From NCBI GenBank assembly GCA_030263455.1, contig SZOZ01000001.1:297275-361274 (forward strand): a stretch of DNA of 64,000 bases, given 5' to 3'. A program made the position numbers and the translations under genes. The notes under the pieces were generated by a model. The model was given only the letters and a program-made list of their open reading frames with translations. It was not told the DNA's origin and did no database searches. Origin of the DNA: Synechococcales cyanobacterium CNB (GTDB lineage Bacteria > Planctomycetota > Phycisphaerae > Phycisphaerales > UBA1924). Below are positions 44,652-53,476 of the stretch, one piece after another (position 1 is the stretch's first letter; each line of letters starts with the position of its first letter).

Positions 44652-45827
44652 TCAGTTGCGGGCGAGCCGTTCGCTCTGTTCCGTGACGCGATCACCCTCC
44701 CAGACCGAGTCGCCGCTCGCAGTGTTGGCATCGTCGGTTCGATGGGTGATGCCTCGCTCGGTTTGGAGGCGCACGAGTTCGGCGTGCGTCGTGAAGTACT
44801 GGAGGGAGTGGCCGCGGAACTCGTCAACGGCCTGGAAGCCGTGGCGGGCCATGAACGCCGACAACCCTTCACGCAGCGTTTCGATCAGGCCGTAGCCGAA
44901 CTTCATGACCCCGGTGCAGACTTGGACGGTGTGCGCGCCGGTGAGGATGAACTGGGCGGCGTCCGTGCCCGACTCGACGCCGCCGATGGCGTGGAGCGTC
45001 GCGTGGGGGAACTCACCCGGCCGGGCCGGCTGGCCGGGGGCAAGGATGGGCTGCCCGTTGCCGCCACCGAACATCATGGTGCCGAGTTCCATCACCATGC
45101 GCAGGGCGATGGGTCGGACGGCCTTCGAAGAGTAACCGCCGGCGACGGAGTACCCCTCGACCGTCGGCTCGGGGCGGAGCGTGTCGAGGTTGATGCCCAT
45201 GACGCAGAGGATGGTGTTGATCGCGCTGATGCCGTCGCATCCGGCATGGAGCGCCGCTCGTGCGGGTTCTTCGACGTGGGTGACGTTCGGCGTCATCTTG
45301 GCCCAGATCGGCACACGGGCGACCTCGCGGACCCAGCCGCAGACCTCGGAGAGGATCGCTGGATCCTGACCCATCGCCGACCCCATGCGGCGTTCCGGCA
45401 GGCCGTGCGGGCACGAGAAGTTCAGCTCGAGGGCGTCGACGCCGGTGTCCTGGACACGCTCGACAATCTCATGCCAGGCGTCTCGGCGGCACTCCTCCAT
45501 GATCGACGCGATGAGGACGCGGTCGGGGTAGCGGTCCTTGAGCCGCCGGAAGTCGTCGAGCCAGTCGCCGAGATCGCGGTCGCTGATGAGCTCGATGTTC
45601 TCCCAGCCGTAGATTTCGCGTGAAGCGCCGGCCCGGAGACGGGCGTAGCGGGGCGCGACGTTCACGATCCGGGAGGCGTCGAGGCAGACGGTCTTGGCGA
45701 CGACCGCGCCCCAGCCCTCGTCGAAGGCGCGTGCGATGACGTTGGCGTTCGTGCCCGGCGGCCCCGAGGCGATGACGAACGGGTTGGAGAGGCGCAGGCC
45801 GTGGACGGTGACGCTCAGGTCGGGCAT
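44652..45827 (-). CDS. preA: dihydropyrimidine dehydrogenase PreA-like, no iron-sulfur domain
   Basis: 391 residues of the dihydroorotate dehydrogenase-like TIM barrel (FMN). NFSCPHG holds the catalytic Cys typical of dihydropyrimidine dehydrogenase, and IASIMEEC, AKMTPN and AIGGVESG are as in the family. Unlike E. coli PreA it ends without the C-terminal ferredoxin domain; the last about 60 residues have no CxxCxxC. The partner PreT is not nearby. It would reduce uracil or thymine in the first step. The ATG at 45827 starts the family homology, though the frame is open upstream. A TATAGT -10 lies about 50 bases upstream (45876-45881, minus strand). Confidence 0.85.
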   Translation of the reverse strand: MPDLSVTVHGLRLSNPFVIASGPPGTNANVIARAFDEGWGAVVAKTVCLDASRIVNVAPRYARLRAGASREIYGWENIELISDRDLGDWLDDFRRLKDRYPDRVLIASIMEECRRDAWHEIVERVQDTGVDALELNFSCPHGLPERRMGSAMGQDPAILSEVCGWVREVARVPIWAKMTPNVTHVEEPARAALHAGCDGISAINTILCVMGINLDTLRPEPTVEGYSVAGGYSSKAVRPIALRMVMELGTMMFGGGNGQPILAPGQPARPGEFPHATLHAIGGVESGTDAAQFILTGAHTVQVCTGVMKFGYGLIETLREGLSAFMARHGFQAVDEFRGHSLQYFTTHAELVRLQTERGITHRTDDANTASGDSVWEGDRVTEQSERLARN

Positions 45828-45983
45828 CAGGTCGGTTCCGGTCGTGGGAGGGAGCCCCCGGGCACGGGGAACAGGACTATAGCGCGGCACGCGGTTCTGC
45901 CGATCGGAGCGGATCGCATGGCGTTGGGGTTGGCGATGCAGTATGCTCCCCGCCGCACCGGCGAATCCGCCCGGAGGGTCTCG

Positions 45984-46817
45984 ATGAGCGGTTCCGACCT
46001 TCACCTCCCCCAGATGCGCGGCATGGGCAAGACGTCGCGGACGGACGCCTGGTGGCTCCAGCCGGGGGCAGTTCTGCTCGGCCTGACGGCGTTCATCGTC
46101 TATACGACGTGGGCGGCGCTGCAGGGGCAGCACTACTTCTACGACGGTGACGGGGCGCACTACCTCTCGCCGTTCTACTCGCCCTTGCTCTTCGGACAGG
46201 AGAACGAACCGCGCGTGTTCGCGGCGACGCACCCGAGTTGGTGGCCGGGCTGGCTGCCGTTCTCGCCTGCGATGCTGATCCTGATCGGGCCGGCGGGGAT
46301 GCGGTTCACATGCTACTACTACCGCGGCGCGTACTACAAGGCATTCTGGGGCGATCCGCCGGCGTGCGCCGTCGGCGAGCCGGGGTTCCGCGGCAAGCGG
46401 TACCGGGGTGAGCGGAGGTTTCCGTTGGTGATGCAGAACGCGCACCGGTACTTCTTCTATCCCGCGGCGATCTTTGTCGTCATCCTCGCGTTCGACGCGT
46501 TCAAGGCCCTGTGGTTCACGACGGCCGACGGGATGGGGTCGGAGTTCGGCGTCGGCGTGGGGACGATCATGCTCGCGCTGAACGCGATCCTGCTGGGCGG
46601 CTACACGTTCGGATGTCACTGCGCCCGGCACCTTGTAGGTGGGCGGCGTGATACGCTGTCGGATGCGCCGATCCGCAGGTCGTGTTACACCTGCGTGAGC
46701 TGGCTGAACAGAAAGCACATGGCTTGGGCGTGGGTGAGCCTGATCTGGGTCGCGCTGACCGACGTCTACGTCCGGCTGCTCTGCACGGGCGTCATCACGG
46801 ATTTCCGCATCATTTGA
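45984..46817 (+). CDS. succinate dehydrogenase membrane anchor subunit
   Basis: 277 residues with at least five hydrophobic segments (LLGLTAFIVYTTWAALQG, LMQNAHRYFFYPAAIFVVILAF, MAWAWVSLIWVALTDVYVRLL among them) and many His/Cys residues. It resembles the single anchor subunit of the Sdh1-type enzyme in actinobacteria, which takes the place of SdhC plus SdhD. It lies just before sdhA, and GGAGGG precedes the ATG at 45984. It would hold the quinone site and pass electrons from SdhB. Confidence 0.75.
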   Translation: MSGSDLHLPQMRGMGKTSRTDAWWLQPGAVLLGLTAFIVYTTWAALQGQHYFYDGDGAHYLSPFYSPLLFGQENEPRVFAATHPSWWPGWLPFSPAMLILIGPAGMRFTCYYYRGAYYKAFWGDPPACAVGEPGFRGKRYRGERRFPLVMQNAHRYFFYPAAIFVVILAFDAFKALWFTTADGMGSEFGVGVGTIMLALNAILLGGYTFGCHCARHLVGGRRDTLSDAPIRRSCYTCVSWLNRKHMAWAWVSLIWVALTDVYVRLLCTGVITDFRII

Positions 46818-46861
46818 CGGAGCACCGAAGCGGGCGGACGCCCGTGGGTTGAACGCACGCC

Positions 46862-48676
46862 ATGACCGACTACCAGACACACGAGCATGACGTTCTCGTC
46901 ATCGGGGCCGGCGGGGCCGGGCTTCGGGCAGCAATCGAGGCCTCGGCGGCGGGCGTGTCCGTCGGTGTCGTATGCAAGTCGCTGCTGGGCAAGGCGCACA
47001 CGGTGATGGCCGAGGGGGGCGTGGCGGCTGCCCTGGCGAACGTGGACGATCGTGACGGGTGGAAGGTCCACTTCGCAGACACGATGCGCGGCGGTCAGTA
47101 CCTGAACAACTGGGTGATGGCCGAGATTCATGCAAAGGAGGCCCCGGACCGGGTGAAGGAACTCGAGGCGTGGGGCGCGCTCTTCGATCGCACGAAGGAC
47201 GGGCGCATCCTCCAGCGGAACTTCGGCGGACACAAGTACCCCAGGCTGGCGCACGTCGGCGACAGAACGGGGCTGGAGATGATCCGCACGCTCCAGGATC
47301 ACGGCATCCACCGCGGCATCGAGTTCTACATGGAGCACACGGTGACGCGCCTGCTGAAGGACGGCGAGCGCGTCGTCGGGGCGTTCGGCTATGACCGCGA
47401 GCGAGGCCGGTTCCGAGTGTTCCGGGCAGGGGCGGTGGTGCTGGCGACCGGCGGGATCGGGCGTGCGTACAAGATCACCAGCAACTCGTGGGAGTACACG
47501 GGCGACGGGCATTCGCTCGCGTACTACGCCGGCGCGGACCTCATGGACATGGAGTTCGTCCAGTTCCACCCGACGGGGATGGTCTGGCCGCCGAGCGTGC
47601 GGGGGATCCTGGTGACGGAAGGTGTGCGTGGCGAAGGCGGTCGGCTCCTGAACAACCGCGGCGAGCGGTTCATGTTCAACGATGTGCCGGACCTCTACAA
47701 GAACCAGACCGCCAAGGACGCCGAGGAGGGCTGGCGGTACGTGACCGGCGACAAGAACGCGAACCGCCCGCCGGAACTGCTCACGCGGGATCATGTCGCG
47801 CGGTGCATCGTGCGGGAGATCAAGGCGGGCCGGGGCAGCCCGCACGGCGGCGTGTTCCTCGACATCGCCTGGATCAGAGAGAAGATTCCCAACGCGCCGG
47901 AACACATCCGCAAGAAACTGCCGAGCATGTACCACCAGTTCAAGGAACTGGCGGGCGTGGACATCACGGCAGAGCCGATGGAAGTCGGGCCGACAACGCA
48001 CTATGCCATGGGCGGCGTGCGTGTGGACGGCGTGACCCAGATGTCCACGGTTCCGGGGCTGTTCGCGGCCGGTGAGGTGGCGGCCGGATTGCACGGCGCG
48101 AACCGGCTTGGCGGCAACTCGCTCTCCGACCTGCTGGTCTTCGGCAAGCGGGCGGGCGAGCACGCGGCGGCGTGGGCGAAGGCGAATCCTCCGCCTGCAC
48201 CGGACGCGGGGCAGGTGCAGGACGCCGCGGCGGCCGCGCTCGCGCCTTTTGACAGGGAGACGGGAGAGAACCCGTACGCGATCCAGCACGACCTGCAGGA
48301 CATGATGCAGGACAAAGTCGGCATCGTGCGCACGGAGGCGGACATGGCCGCTGCGCTGGATGGGCTGGCGACATTGCGCCGGCGTGCGGCAACCACGCGA
48401 GTGGAGGGCAACAGGGAATACAACCCCGGCTGGCATACCGCGCTGGACCTCGACAACCTGCTCGCGGTTTCGGAAGCGGTTGCGAGGTCCGCGCTGGACC
48501 GCCGCGAGAGCCGGGGGGCGCACTTCCGCGAGGATCATCCGGACAAGAGCGAGGAGTACGCGCGGCACAACACGATCGTGAGCAGGGGGCAGGACGGCTC
48601 GATGCGGCTGAAACGGGAAGCGCTGGCACCCTTGCGGGACGACCTGAAGGCCGTCATCGCAGACAACAACGCCTGA
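46862..48676 (+). CDS. sdhA: succinate dehydrogenase flavoprotein subunit
   Basis: 604 residues. The FAD-binding glycine motif VIGAGGAGLRAA is at the start, and His46 in KAHTVMAEGG is the site of covalent FAD. Later HPTGMVW, EGVRGEGGRL and the GEVAAGLHGANRLGGNSL block are conserved, with the catalytic Arg region. It oxidises succinate (or reduces fumarate) at the cytoplasmic face and starts the operon sdhC-like, sdhA, TM2, sdhB. 44 bp after the anchor gene. Confidence 0.96.
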   Translation: MTDYQTHEHDVLVIGAGGAGLRAAIEASAAGVSVGVVCKSLLGKAHTVMAEGGVAAALANVDDRDGWKVHFADTMRGGQYLNNWVMAEIHAKEAPDRVKELEAWGALFDRTKDGRILQRNFGGHKYPRLAHVGDRTGLEMIRTLQDHGIHRGIEFYMEHTVTRLLKDGERVVGAFGYDRERGRFRVFRAGAVVLATGGIGRAYKITSNSWEYTGDGHSLAYYAGADLMDMEFVQFHPTGMVWPPSVRGILVTEGVRGEGGRLLNNRGERFMFNDVPDLYKNQTAKDAEEGWRYVTGDKNANRPPELLTRDHVARCIVREIKAGRGSPHGGVFLDIAWIREKIPNAPEHIRKKLPSMYHQFKELAGVDITAEPMEVGPTTHYAMGGVRVDGVTQMSTVPGLFAAGEVAAGLHGANRLGGNSLSDLLVFGKRAGEHAAAWAKANPPPAPDAGQVQDAAAAALAPFDRETGENPYAIQHDLQDMMQDKVGIVRTEADMAAALDGLATLRRRAATTRVEGNREYNPGWHTALDLDNLLAVSEAVARSALDRRESRGAHFREDHPDKSEEYARHNTIVSRGQDGSMRLKREALAPLRDDLKAVIADNNA

Positions 48677-48694
48677 TCTCTCATTGGAGAACGC

Positions 48695-48961
48695 ATGATG
48701 GCAGAGTCAGCATCCAATATTCAGGGCAAGAAGATCGCGGCCGGCATTTGCGGCATCCTGCTGGGCGCGCTCGGCGTCCACAAGTTCATCTTGGGCAAGA
48801 CGGTTCCCGGCGTCATCATGCTGCTGGTTTCCGTCATCTCGCTCGGGCTTCTCTCCTTCATTCCGGCCATCATCGGGCTGATCGAGGGGATCATCTACCT
48901 CGTGAAATCTGACGAGGACTTCTACAACACCTACATCGCGGGCAACAAAAACTGGTTCTGA
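48695..48961 (+). CDS. TM2-domain protein inside the sdh operon
   Basis: 88 residues with two membrane segments and the TM2 signature (GILLGALGVHKFILGKTVPGV..SLGLLSFIPAIIGLIEGIIYL). TM2 proteins are small and of unclear function. Its place between sdhA and sdhB (19 bp after sdhA, 27 bp before sdhB) in one transcript is unusual. GGAGA precedes the ATG. It may assist assembly or be incidental. Confidence 0.85.
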   Translation: MMAESASNIQGKKIAAGICGILLGALGVHKFILGKTVPGVIMLLVSVISLGLLSFIPAIIGLIEGIIYLVKSDEDFYNTYIAGNKNWF

Positions 48962-48988
48962 CGACGGCGATTCCAGCGCGAGGCACCC

Positions 48989-49750
48989 ATGCCCAGAGCG
49001 ACATTCCGCATCACGCGAGGCAGCGGCGAGTCCGCGGCGTTCAAAGACTACTCGACCGAGGTGACCGAGGGCATGGTTGTTCTCGACGCCGTGCACCAGG
49101 TGCAGGCGGAGTCCGCGCCGGACCTGGCGTGCCGATGGAACTGCAAGGCGGGGAAGTGCGGCTCGTGCTCGGCGGAGATCAACGGCAAGCCGCGGCTGAT
49201 GTGCATGACGCGGCTGAGCGACCTCGACCTCTCGATGCCGGTCATGATCGAACCGCTGCGGGCGTTCCCGCACGTGAAGGATCTGGTAACCGACGTCTCG
49301 TGGAACTTCCGTGTGAAGAAGCGGATCAAGCACTTCAGACCGCGCAGGCCGGACGCGCCGGACGGCACGTGGCGGATGCAGCAAGCGGATGTGGATCGCG
49401 TGCAGGAGTTCCGCAAGTGCATCGAGTGCTTCCTGTGCCAGGACGTCTGCCACGTGCTGCGGGATCACCACAAGCACGAGGAGTTCGCCGGCCCGCGGCA
49501 CTTCGTGTACGCGGCCGCGCTCGAAATGCACCCGCTGGACGTCGAGGACCGGGTCGGCGACCTGCGAGACAAGGACGGCATCGGGTACTGCAACATCACG
49601 AAGTGCTGCACGAAGGTGTGCCCGGAGCACATCACAATCACGGACAACGCGATCATCCCGCTCAAGGAGCGGGTGGTGGACGAGTTCTACGATCCGCTGA
49701 CCCGGCTGTTTCGCATCTTCCGGCCGCGCAAGCCGGATACGGGGGCGTGA
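48989..49750 (+). CDS. sdhB: succinate dehydrogenase iron-sulfur subunit
   Basis: 253 residues. The 2Fe-2S domain has CRWNCKAGKCGSC and PRLMC; the second half has CIECFLCQDVC and CCTKVCPEH for the 4Fe-4S and 3Fe-4S clusters. It passes electrons from the SdhA flavin to the membrane quinone site. It starts 27 bp after the TM2 gene. Confidence 0.95.
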   Translation: MPRATFRITRGSGESAAFKDYSTEVTEGMVVLDAVHQVQAESAPDLACRWNCKAGKCGSCSAEINGKPRLMCMTRLSDLDLSMPVMIEPLRAFPHVKDLVTDVSWNFRVKKRIKHFRPRRPDAPDGTWRMQQADVDRVQEFRKCIECFLCQDVCHVLRDHHKHEEFAGPRHFVYAAALEMHPLDVEDRVGDLRDKDGIGYCNITKCCTKVCPEHITITDNAIIPLKERVVDEFYDPLTRLFRIFRPRKPDTGA

Positions 49751-49777
49751 CGGCTCGTTCCGCGGACGGAGGCGACC

Positions 49778-51667
49778 ATGGCCGATCTCAAGCCCATCTC
49801 GAAGGAGTCCGTGTCGCGGGCGATCGCGAAGGCCGAGCGGTATCGGCTGCTGAACGAGCCGCGCGAGGCCGAGAGCATCTGCCGCGACGTGCTGGCCGTC
49901 GACCCGGGCAACCATGACGCAAGCGTTTGTCTTATCCTCGCGCTGACGGACCTCTTCCACGTCTTCGAGGTCAAGCCCGACGAGGTGCGTGCGCTGCTGA
50001 TCCGGCTGCCGAGCGAGTACGAGCGGGCGTACTACGCGGGCGTGATCGACGAGCGGTGGGCGAAGGCCCTTCTGCTGGGCGGTTACCAGCCGGAGGTCGC
50101 GTACGGCTTCTTCCGGTCGGCGATGGACCATTACGACGCCGCGGAAGCGATCGCCCCGGAGGGGAACGACGACGCGGTGCTGCGATGGAACGCGTGCGTG
50201 CGGATCATCGACCGATACGGGCTGTCCGGGCCGGAGGCTTCGACGCACGGCGAGCTGGACGCGTTCGACGACGACGTTCCCGTGAAGATGATGCAGCAGC
50301 GGCCCCCTGCATCCCGCCCGAAGGTCTCCTGGCGTGAAGCGCTGCGAGTCTGGGCGATGGTCGGTCTGCAGAGTTTCGGCGGGCCCGCGGGGCAGATCGC
50401 CGTCATGCACCGCATCCTTGTCGAAGAAAAGCGGTGGATCGGCGAGCGGCGATTCCTGCACGCTCTGAACTACTGCATGCTCCTGCCCGGCCCCGAGGCG
50501 ATGCAACTGGCGACGTACGTTGGGTGGCTCATGCACCGGACGGCGGGTGGGCTGCTCGCGGGAACGCTCTTCGTGCTGCCCGGTTTCCTCTCGATCCTCG
50601 CGTTGAGCCTCGCGTATGCCGCGTTTCACGACTCGTGGACGATCGAAACCCTCTTCTTCGGCGTGAAGGCGGGCGTGCTCGCGATCGTCGTGCAGGCTGT
50701 GCTGCGGATCGGCCGGCGCGTGCTCAAGAACTGGGTGATGGTCGCCATCGCAGCCGCGGCGTTCGTCGGCATCCACCTGCTCCGGCTGCCGTTCCCGGTC
50801 ATTGTAATCGGCGCCGGAGTGATCGGCCTGCTTGGAGGGCGCTTTGCGCCGGGTTCATTCAGAGTCGTTGGCGGGCACGGCGCGGGCAAGAACACGGAAC
50901 CCGGTCTGCTGGATACTGCGCTGGGCGATGGCAGGCTCGATCACGCGCAGCCGAACTTGGCAAGGGCGATCCGTACTGCGATCGTCTGGGGCGCGATCTG
51001 GCTCACGCCAGTCGGAGCGCTGGCAGCATTGCTGGGCCGGTCGAGCGTCTACACGCAGGAGGCGGTCTTTTTCAGCAAGGCGGCGGTCGTGACCTTCGGC
51101 GGGGCGTACTCCGTGCTCGCGTACGTCGCCCAGCAGGCCGTGGAGCGGTTCGGCTGGCTCGCGCCGGGCGAGATGCTTGACGGCTTGGGCATGGCGGAAA
51201 CGACGCCGGGCCCGCTCATTCAGGTCGTGCAGTTCGTGGGGTTCATGGGCGCGTTCCGCGATTCGGGCGGGTTGCACCCGCTGGTCGCGGGCACGCTCGC
51301 ATCCGCGCTGGTGACGTGGGTGACTTTCGCGCCGTGCTTCCTGTGGATTTTCGTCGGCGCGCCCTACGTCGAGGCGTTGCGCGGGCGGGAGACGCTCACG
51401 GCCGGGCTGTCGGCGATCACGGCGGCGATTGTCGGCGTGATCCTGAACCTTGCTGTCTGGTTCGGCCTGCACACGCTTTTCCGCGAAACGTTCACGGTCG
51501 CGTTAGGTCCAGGGAGCGTGTTGCTCCCTCGACCCGGAACGGTTGACTGGGCTTCGCTCGCGGTCGTGGGTGTGGCGTTCGTGCTCGTATTCGGCGCGAA
51601 GTGGGGGACGCTGCGCGTGCTCGCGTGCAGCGTCGCGCTCGGGTTCGGTCTGCGTGCCTTGTTCTGA
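49778..51667 (+). CDS. TPR-like/chromate transporter fusion
   Basis: 629 residues. Residues 1-165 are helical and TPR-like (KAERYRLLNEPREAESICRDVLAVDPGN). From about 182 a ChrA-type chromate ion transporter follows (REALRVWAMVGLQSFGGPAGQIA, MLLPGPEAMQLATYVGWL), with two CHR halves and about ten membrane segments; GLGMAETTPGPLIQ lies in the second half. ChrA exports chromate, or perhaps another oxyanion. Both parts are normally separate. MM at 171-172 could be the original ChrA start, but it has no ribosome site. The gene sits 27 bp after sdhB with GGAGGCG upstream. Confidence 0.8.
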   Translation: MADLKPISKESVSRAIAKAERYRLLNEPREAESICRDVLAVDPGNHDASVCLILALTDLFHVFEVKPDEVRALLIRLPSEYERAYYAGVIDERWAKALLLGGYQPEVAYGFFRSAMDHYDAAEAIAPEGNDDAVLRWNACVRIIDRYGLSGPEASTHGELDAFDDDVPVKMMQQRPPASRPKVSWREALRVWAMVGLQSFGGPAGQIAVMHRILVEEKRWIGERRFLHALNYCMLLPGPEAMQLATYVGWLMHRTAGGLLAGTLFVLPGFLSILALSLAYAAFHDSWTIETLFFGVKAGVLAIVVQAVLRIGRRVLKNWVMVAIAAAAFVGIHLLRLPFPVIVIGAGVIGLLGGRFAPGSFRVVGGHGAGKNTEPGLLDTALGDGRLDHAQPNLARAIRTAIVWGAIWLTPVGALAALLGRSSVYTQEAVFFSKAAVVTFGGAYSVLAYVAQQAVERFGWLAPGEMLDGLGMAETTPGPLIQVVQFVGFMGAFRDSGGLHPLVAGTLASALVTWVTFAPCFLWIFVGAPYVEALRGRETLTAGLSAITAAIVGVILNLAVWFGLHTLFRETFTVALGPGSVLLPRPGTVDWASLAVVGVAFVLVFGAKWGTLRVLACSVALGFGLRALF

Positions 51668-51680
51668 GGCAGCATCGCTG

Positions 51681-52028
51681 TCAGGGCTTCGGCTGGTCCG
51701 ACGCGCGATAGCGATACACACGGACGTTCTCGAGCGTGACCAGCCCTTCGTTCACCATCTGGTCAAGGTGCGGCAGCAGTGTTTCGATCTTCTCCCGACT
51801 GTCCACGATCTCGATCACCATCGGGAGGTCTTCTGAGAGCCGGAGGATCTTGGTCGTGTGGAGCCGCGAGTTCGCGCCGAAGCCCATCGGGCCGCGGAGT
51901 ACGGTCGCGCCGGCGAGATGGAGCTCCCGGGCCTTGAGGACGATGGCCTCATAGAGCGGCTTGCCTTGCCAGCGGTCGCTCTCGCCGATGAAGATCCGCA
52001 GCAGAACGCCCGACTCCGGGATGGTCAT
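51681..52028 (-). CDS. DUF190 protein
   Basis: 115 residues, GVLLRIFIGESDRWQGKPLYEAIVLKARELHLAGATVLRGPMGFG pattern of DUF190 (a PII-like fold), often beside crcB. It may regulate or assist fluoride export. The ATG is two bases after the crcB stop, so the pair is co-translated. The operon is nuclease-like, crcB, DUF190 on the minus strand. Confidence 0.85.
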   Translation of the reverse strand: MTIPESGVLLRIFIGESDRWQGKPLYEAIVLKARELHLAGATVLRGPMGFGANSRLHTTKILRLSEDLPMVIEIVDSREKIETLLPHLDQMVNEGLVTLENVRVYRYRASDQPKP

Positions 52029-52030
52029 GG

Positions 52031-52414
52031 CTATACCCCGTAGATGCGATGGGCGACCTTCATGCCTGCCCAGACGGCGAGCAGGCCGAGGCCGTTGCTT
52101 AGCAGGAGGTTCAGGGCGACGAACAACCACTGCCTGTCCGCGGCGAGGGCGAGCGTCTCCTTGCCAAACGTCGAGAACGTGGTGAAGCCGCCGAGCAAGC
52201 CGACGAGGAGGGCGAGGCGGTACTCCTCCCGGATCAGCACCGGACCCGCGAAGGCCGCGGCGCAGAAGCCGACGAGCAGGCAGCCGAGAGCGTTCACGGC
52301 GAGTGTGCCGGTGGGGAAGGTCGAGCCGGACATTCCCTGGACCCACCCGGCCAGTCCGTACCGGAGAACCCCGCCGAGTCCAGCCCCGAGGAAGATAAGC
52401 GAGATCTTGATCAT
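52031..52414 (-). CDS. crcB: fluoride ion channel CrcB/Fluc
   Basis: 127 residues with four membrane segments and the Fluc signature GGVLRYGL near the N-terminus, AVNALGCLLVGF, and GLLGGFTTFSTF with the polar track for fluoride. It exports fluoride as a dual-topology dimer. The ATG overlaps the stop of the preceding gene (ATGA). No fluoride riboswitch fits upstream, since it lies inside the preceding gene. Confidence 0.93.
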   Translation of the reverse strand: MIKISLIFLGAGLGGVLRYGLAGWVQGMSGSTFPTGTLAVNALGCLLVGFCAAAFAGPVLIREEYRLALLVGLLGGFTTFSTFGKETLALAADRQWLFVALNLLLSNGLGLLAVWAGMKVAHRIYGV

Positions 52415-53403
52415 CTGGTTCGCTGCCGCCAGCCGGCCTCGGCGTCGAGCGCATTGTACCGGACCCAGTCCTGAACCTGCTGAGCGGTCGGTTCGGCTGC
52501 CCGCCACGCGGACCAGTACAGGCCCGCGAGCGTCATCGCAGCGTCGGCCATGCGCTCGGCGATGAACGCTCGTCCCGCGTCCTCTCGCAGCGCGCCGGAC
52601 TTCTCCATGACGTAGAGAGGCTCGACCGCAGCGTGGCTGCGCTCGACGTGGGCGATCACAGCGTCCCACACGCCTTCCGCTTCGATGCGCGGCGTGGTGG
52701 CGAGGAACGGCCCTAGGCCTTCGACATTCAGGGCGTGCCATTCGACAATGTCGCCGTCGATGTAGCGATGGAAGGCATACGCGGTGGTGTACCCCTTCGG
52801 GTTCGGGCCGACCCAGCCGTGGTGGTGGATCGTGGTGTGGAGCGGCTGCGCGGCATCGCCAACGAAGTGGCTCAGTTGGCCCATGTGGTAGACAGCGTTG
52901 GCCCGGGCCGCGGCGAGTTGGTGAGCGCGCCCGGGGTCGTCCAGATGTTCGAGGATGCGGACAGTATTGAAACTGGAGACGAGTTTCGCGTAGTGCTCAG
53001 CGATCGCGTAGGGGAGGAAGCCGACCTTGCCGACGTCCGGCCCCGTGACGCCGCGTCGTTCTCCCGCGGGGCGTGCGCGGCCGATGGCGAGAACGAAGTC
53101 GTACCGAAGAGCAGGGAGCGTGCGGAGTGTCAGGCCCACGTCGCCCAGGAGTTCGGCGTCTAGGTAGTGGTCCGGGCCGTTCTCGTGTTCGAGCACGGGC
53201 AGGCGCGTGCCACGCCATCGGTCCGGCTCGTTCGACTGGTAGGCGATCTGCGCGGCGATGGCGGGGTCGCGCACCCAGGCGGGCATCTCGTCCGGCAACA
53301 GCGAGATCGCGGCGTGCGTGATGGTCCGGTGTCCTGGCGCGCTCCACCCGAGCGCTACCGACGCGATGCAGGCCAGCAATGCAGCGGCCAATCGGCGGTT
53401 CAT
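52411..53403 (-). CDS. secreted S1/P1-like nuclease or phospholipase C-type enzyme
   Basis: 330 residues with a signal peptide ending near residue 19, so the mature protein begins WSAPGH with a metal-binding Trp/His terminus. GPDHYLDAE and GQLSHFVGDAAQPLHTTIHHHG hold His/Asp zinc ligands, typical of the trinuclear zinc S1/P1 nuclease and phospholipase C fold. Its place at the head of a fluoride operon is unexplained. AGGAG lies eight bases upstream, and TATCCT (53443-53448, minus strand) may be the -10. Confidence 0.75.
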   Translation of the reverse strand: MNRRLAAALLACIASVALGWSAPGHRTITHAAISLLPDEMPAWVRDPAIAAQIAYQSNEPDRWRGTRLPVLEHENGPDHYLDAELLGDVGLTLRTLPALRYDFVLAIGRARPAGERRGVTGPDVGKVGFLPYAIAEHYAKLVSSFNTVRILEHLDDPGRAHQLAAARANAVYHMGQLSHFVGDAAQPLHTTIHHHGWVGPNPKGYTTAYAFHRYIDGDIVEWHALNVEGLGPFLATTPRIEAEGVWDAVIAHVERSHAAVEPLYVMEKSGALREDAGRAFIAERMADAAMTLAGLYWSAWRAAEPTAQQVQDWVRYNALDAEAGWRQRTR

Positions 53404-53476
53404 GCGTCAGACTCCTGTCCGTGCCCGTTCCGGCGGGTATCGAGGATATGGGCATGGGCCTGTCGCGATCCGCGCC

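Noticed and set aside
45828..46880. 351-codon upstream extension of the PreA-like frame
   Set aside because: It runs opposite the sdh anchor gene, is Arg/Pro-rich and unconserved; the family starts at 45827.
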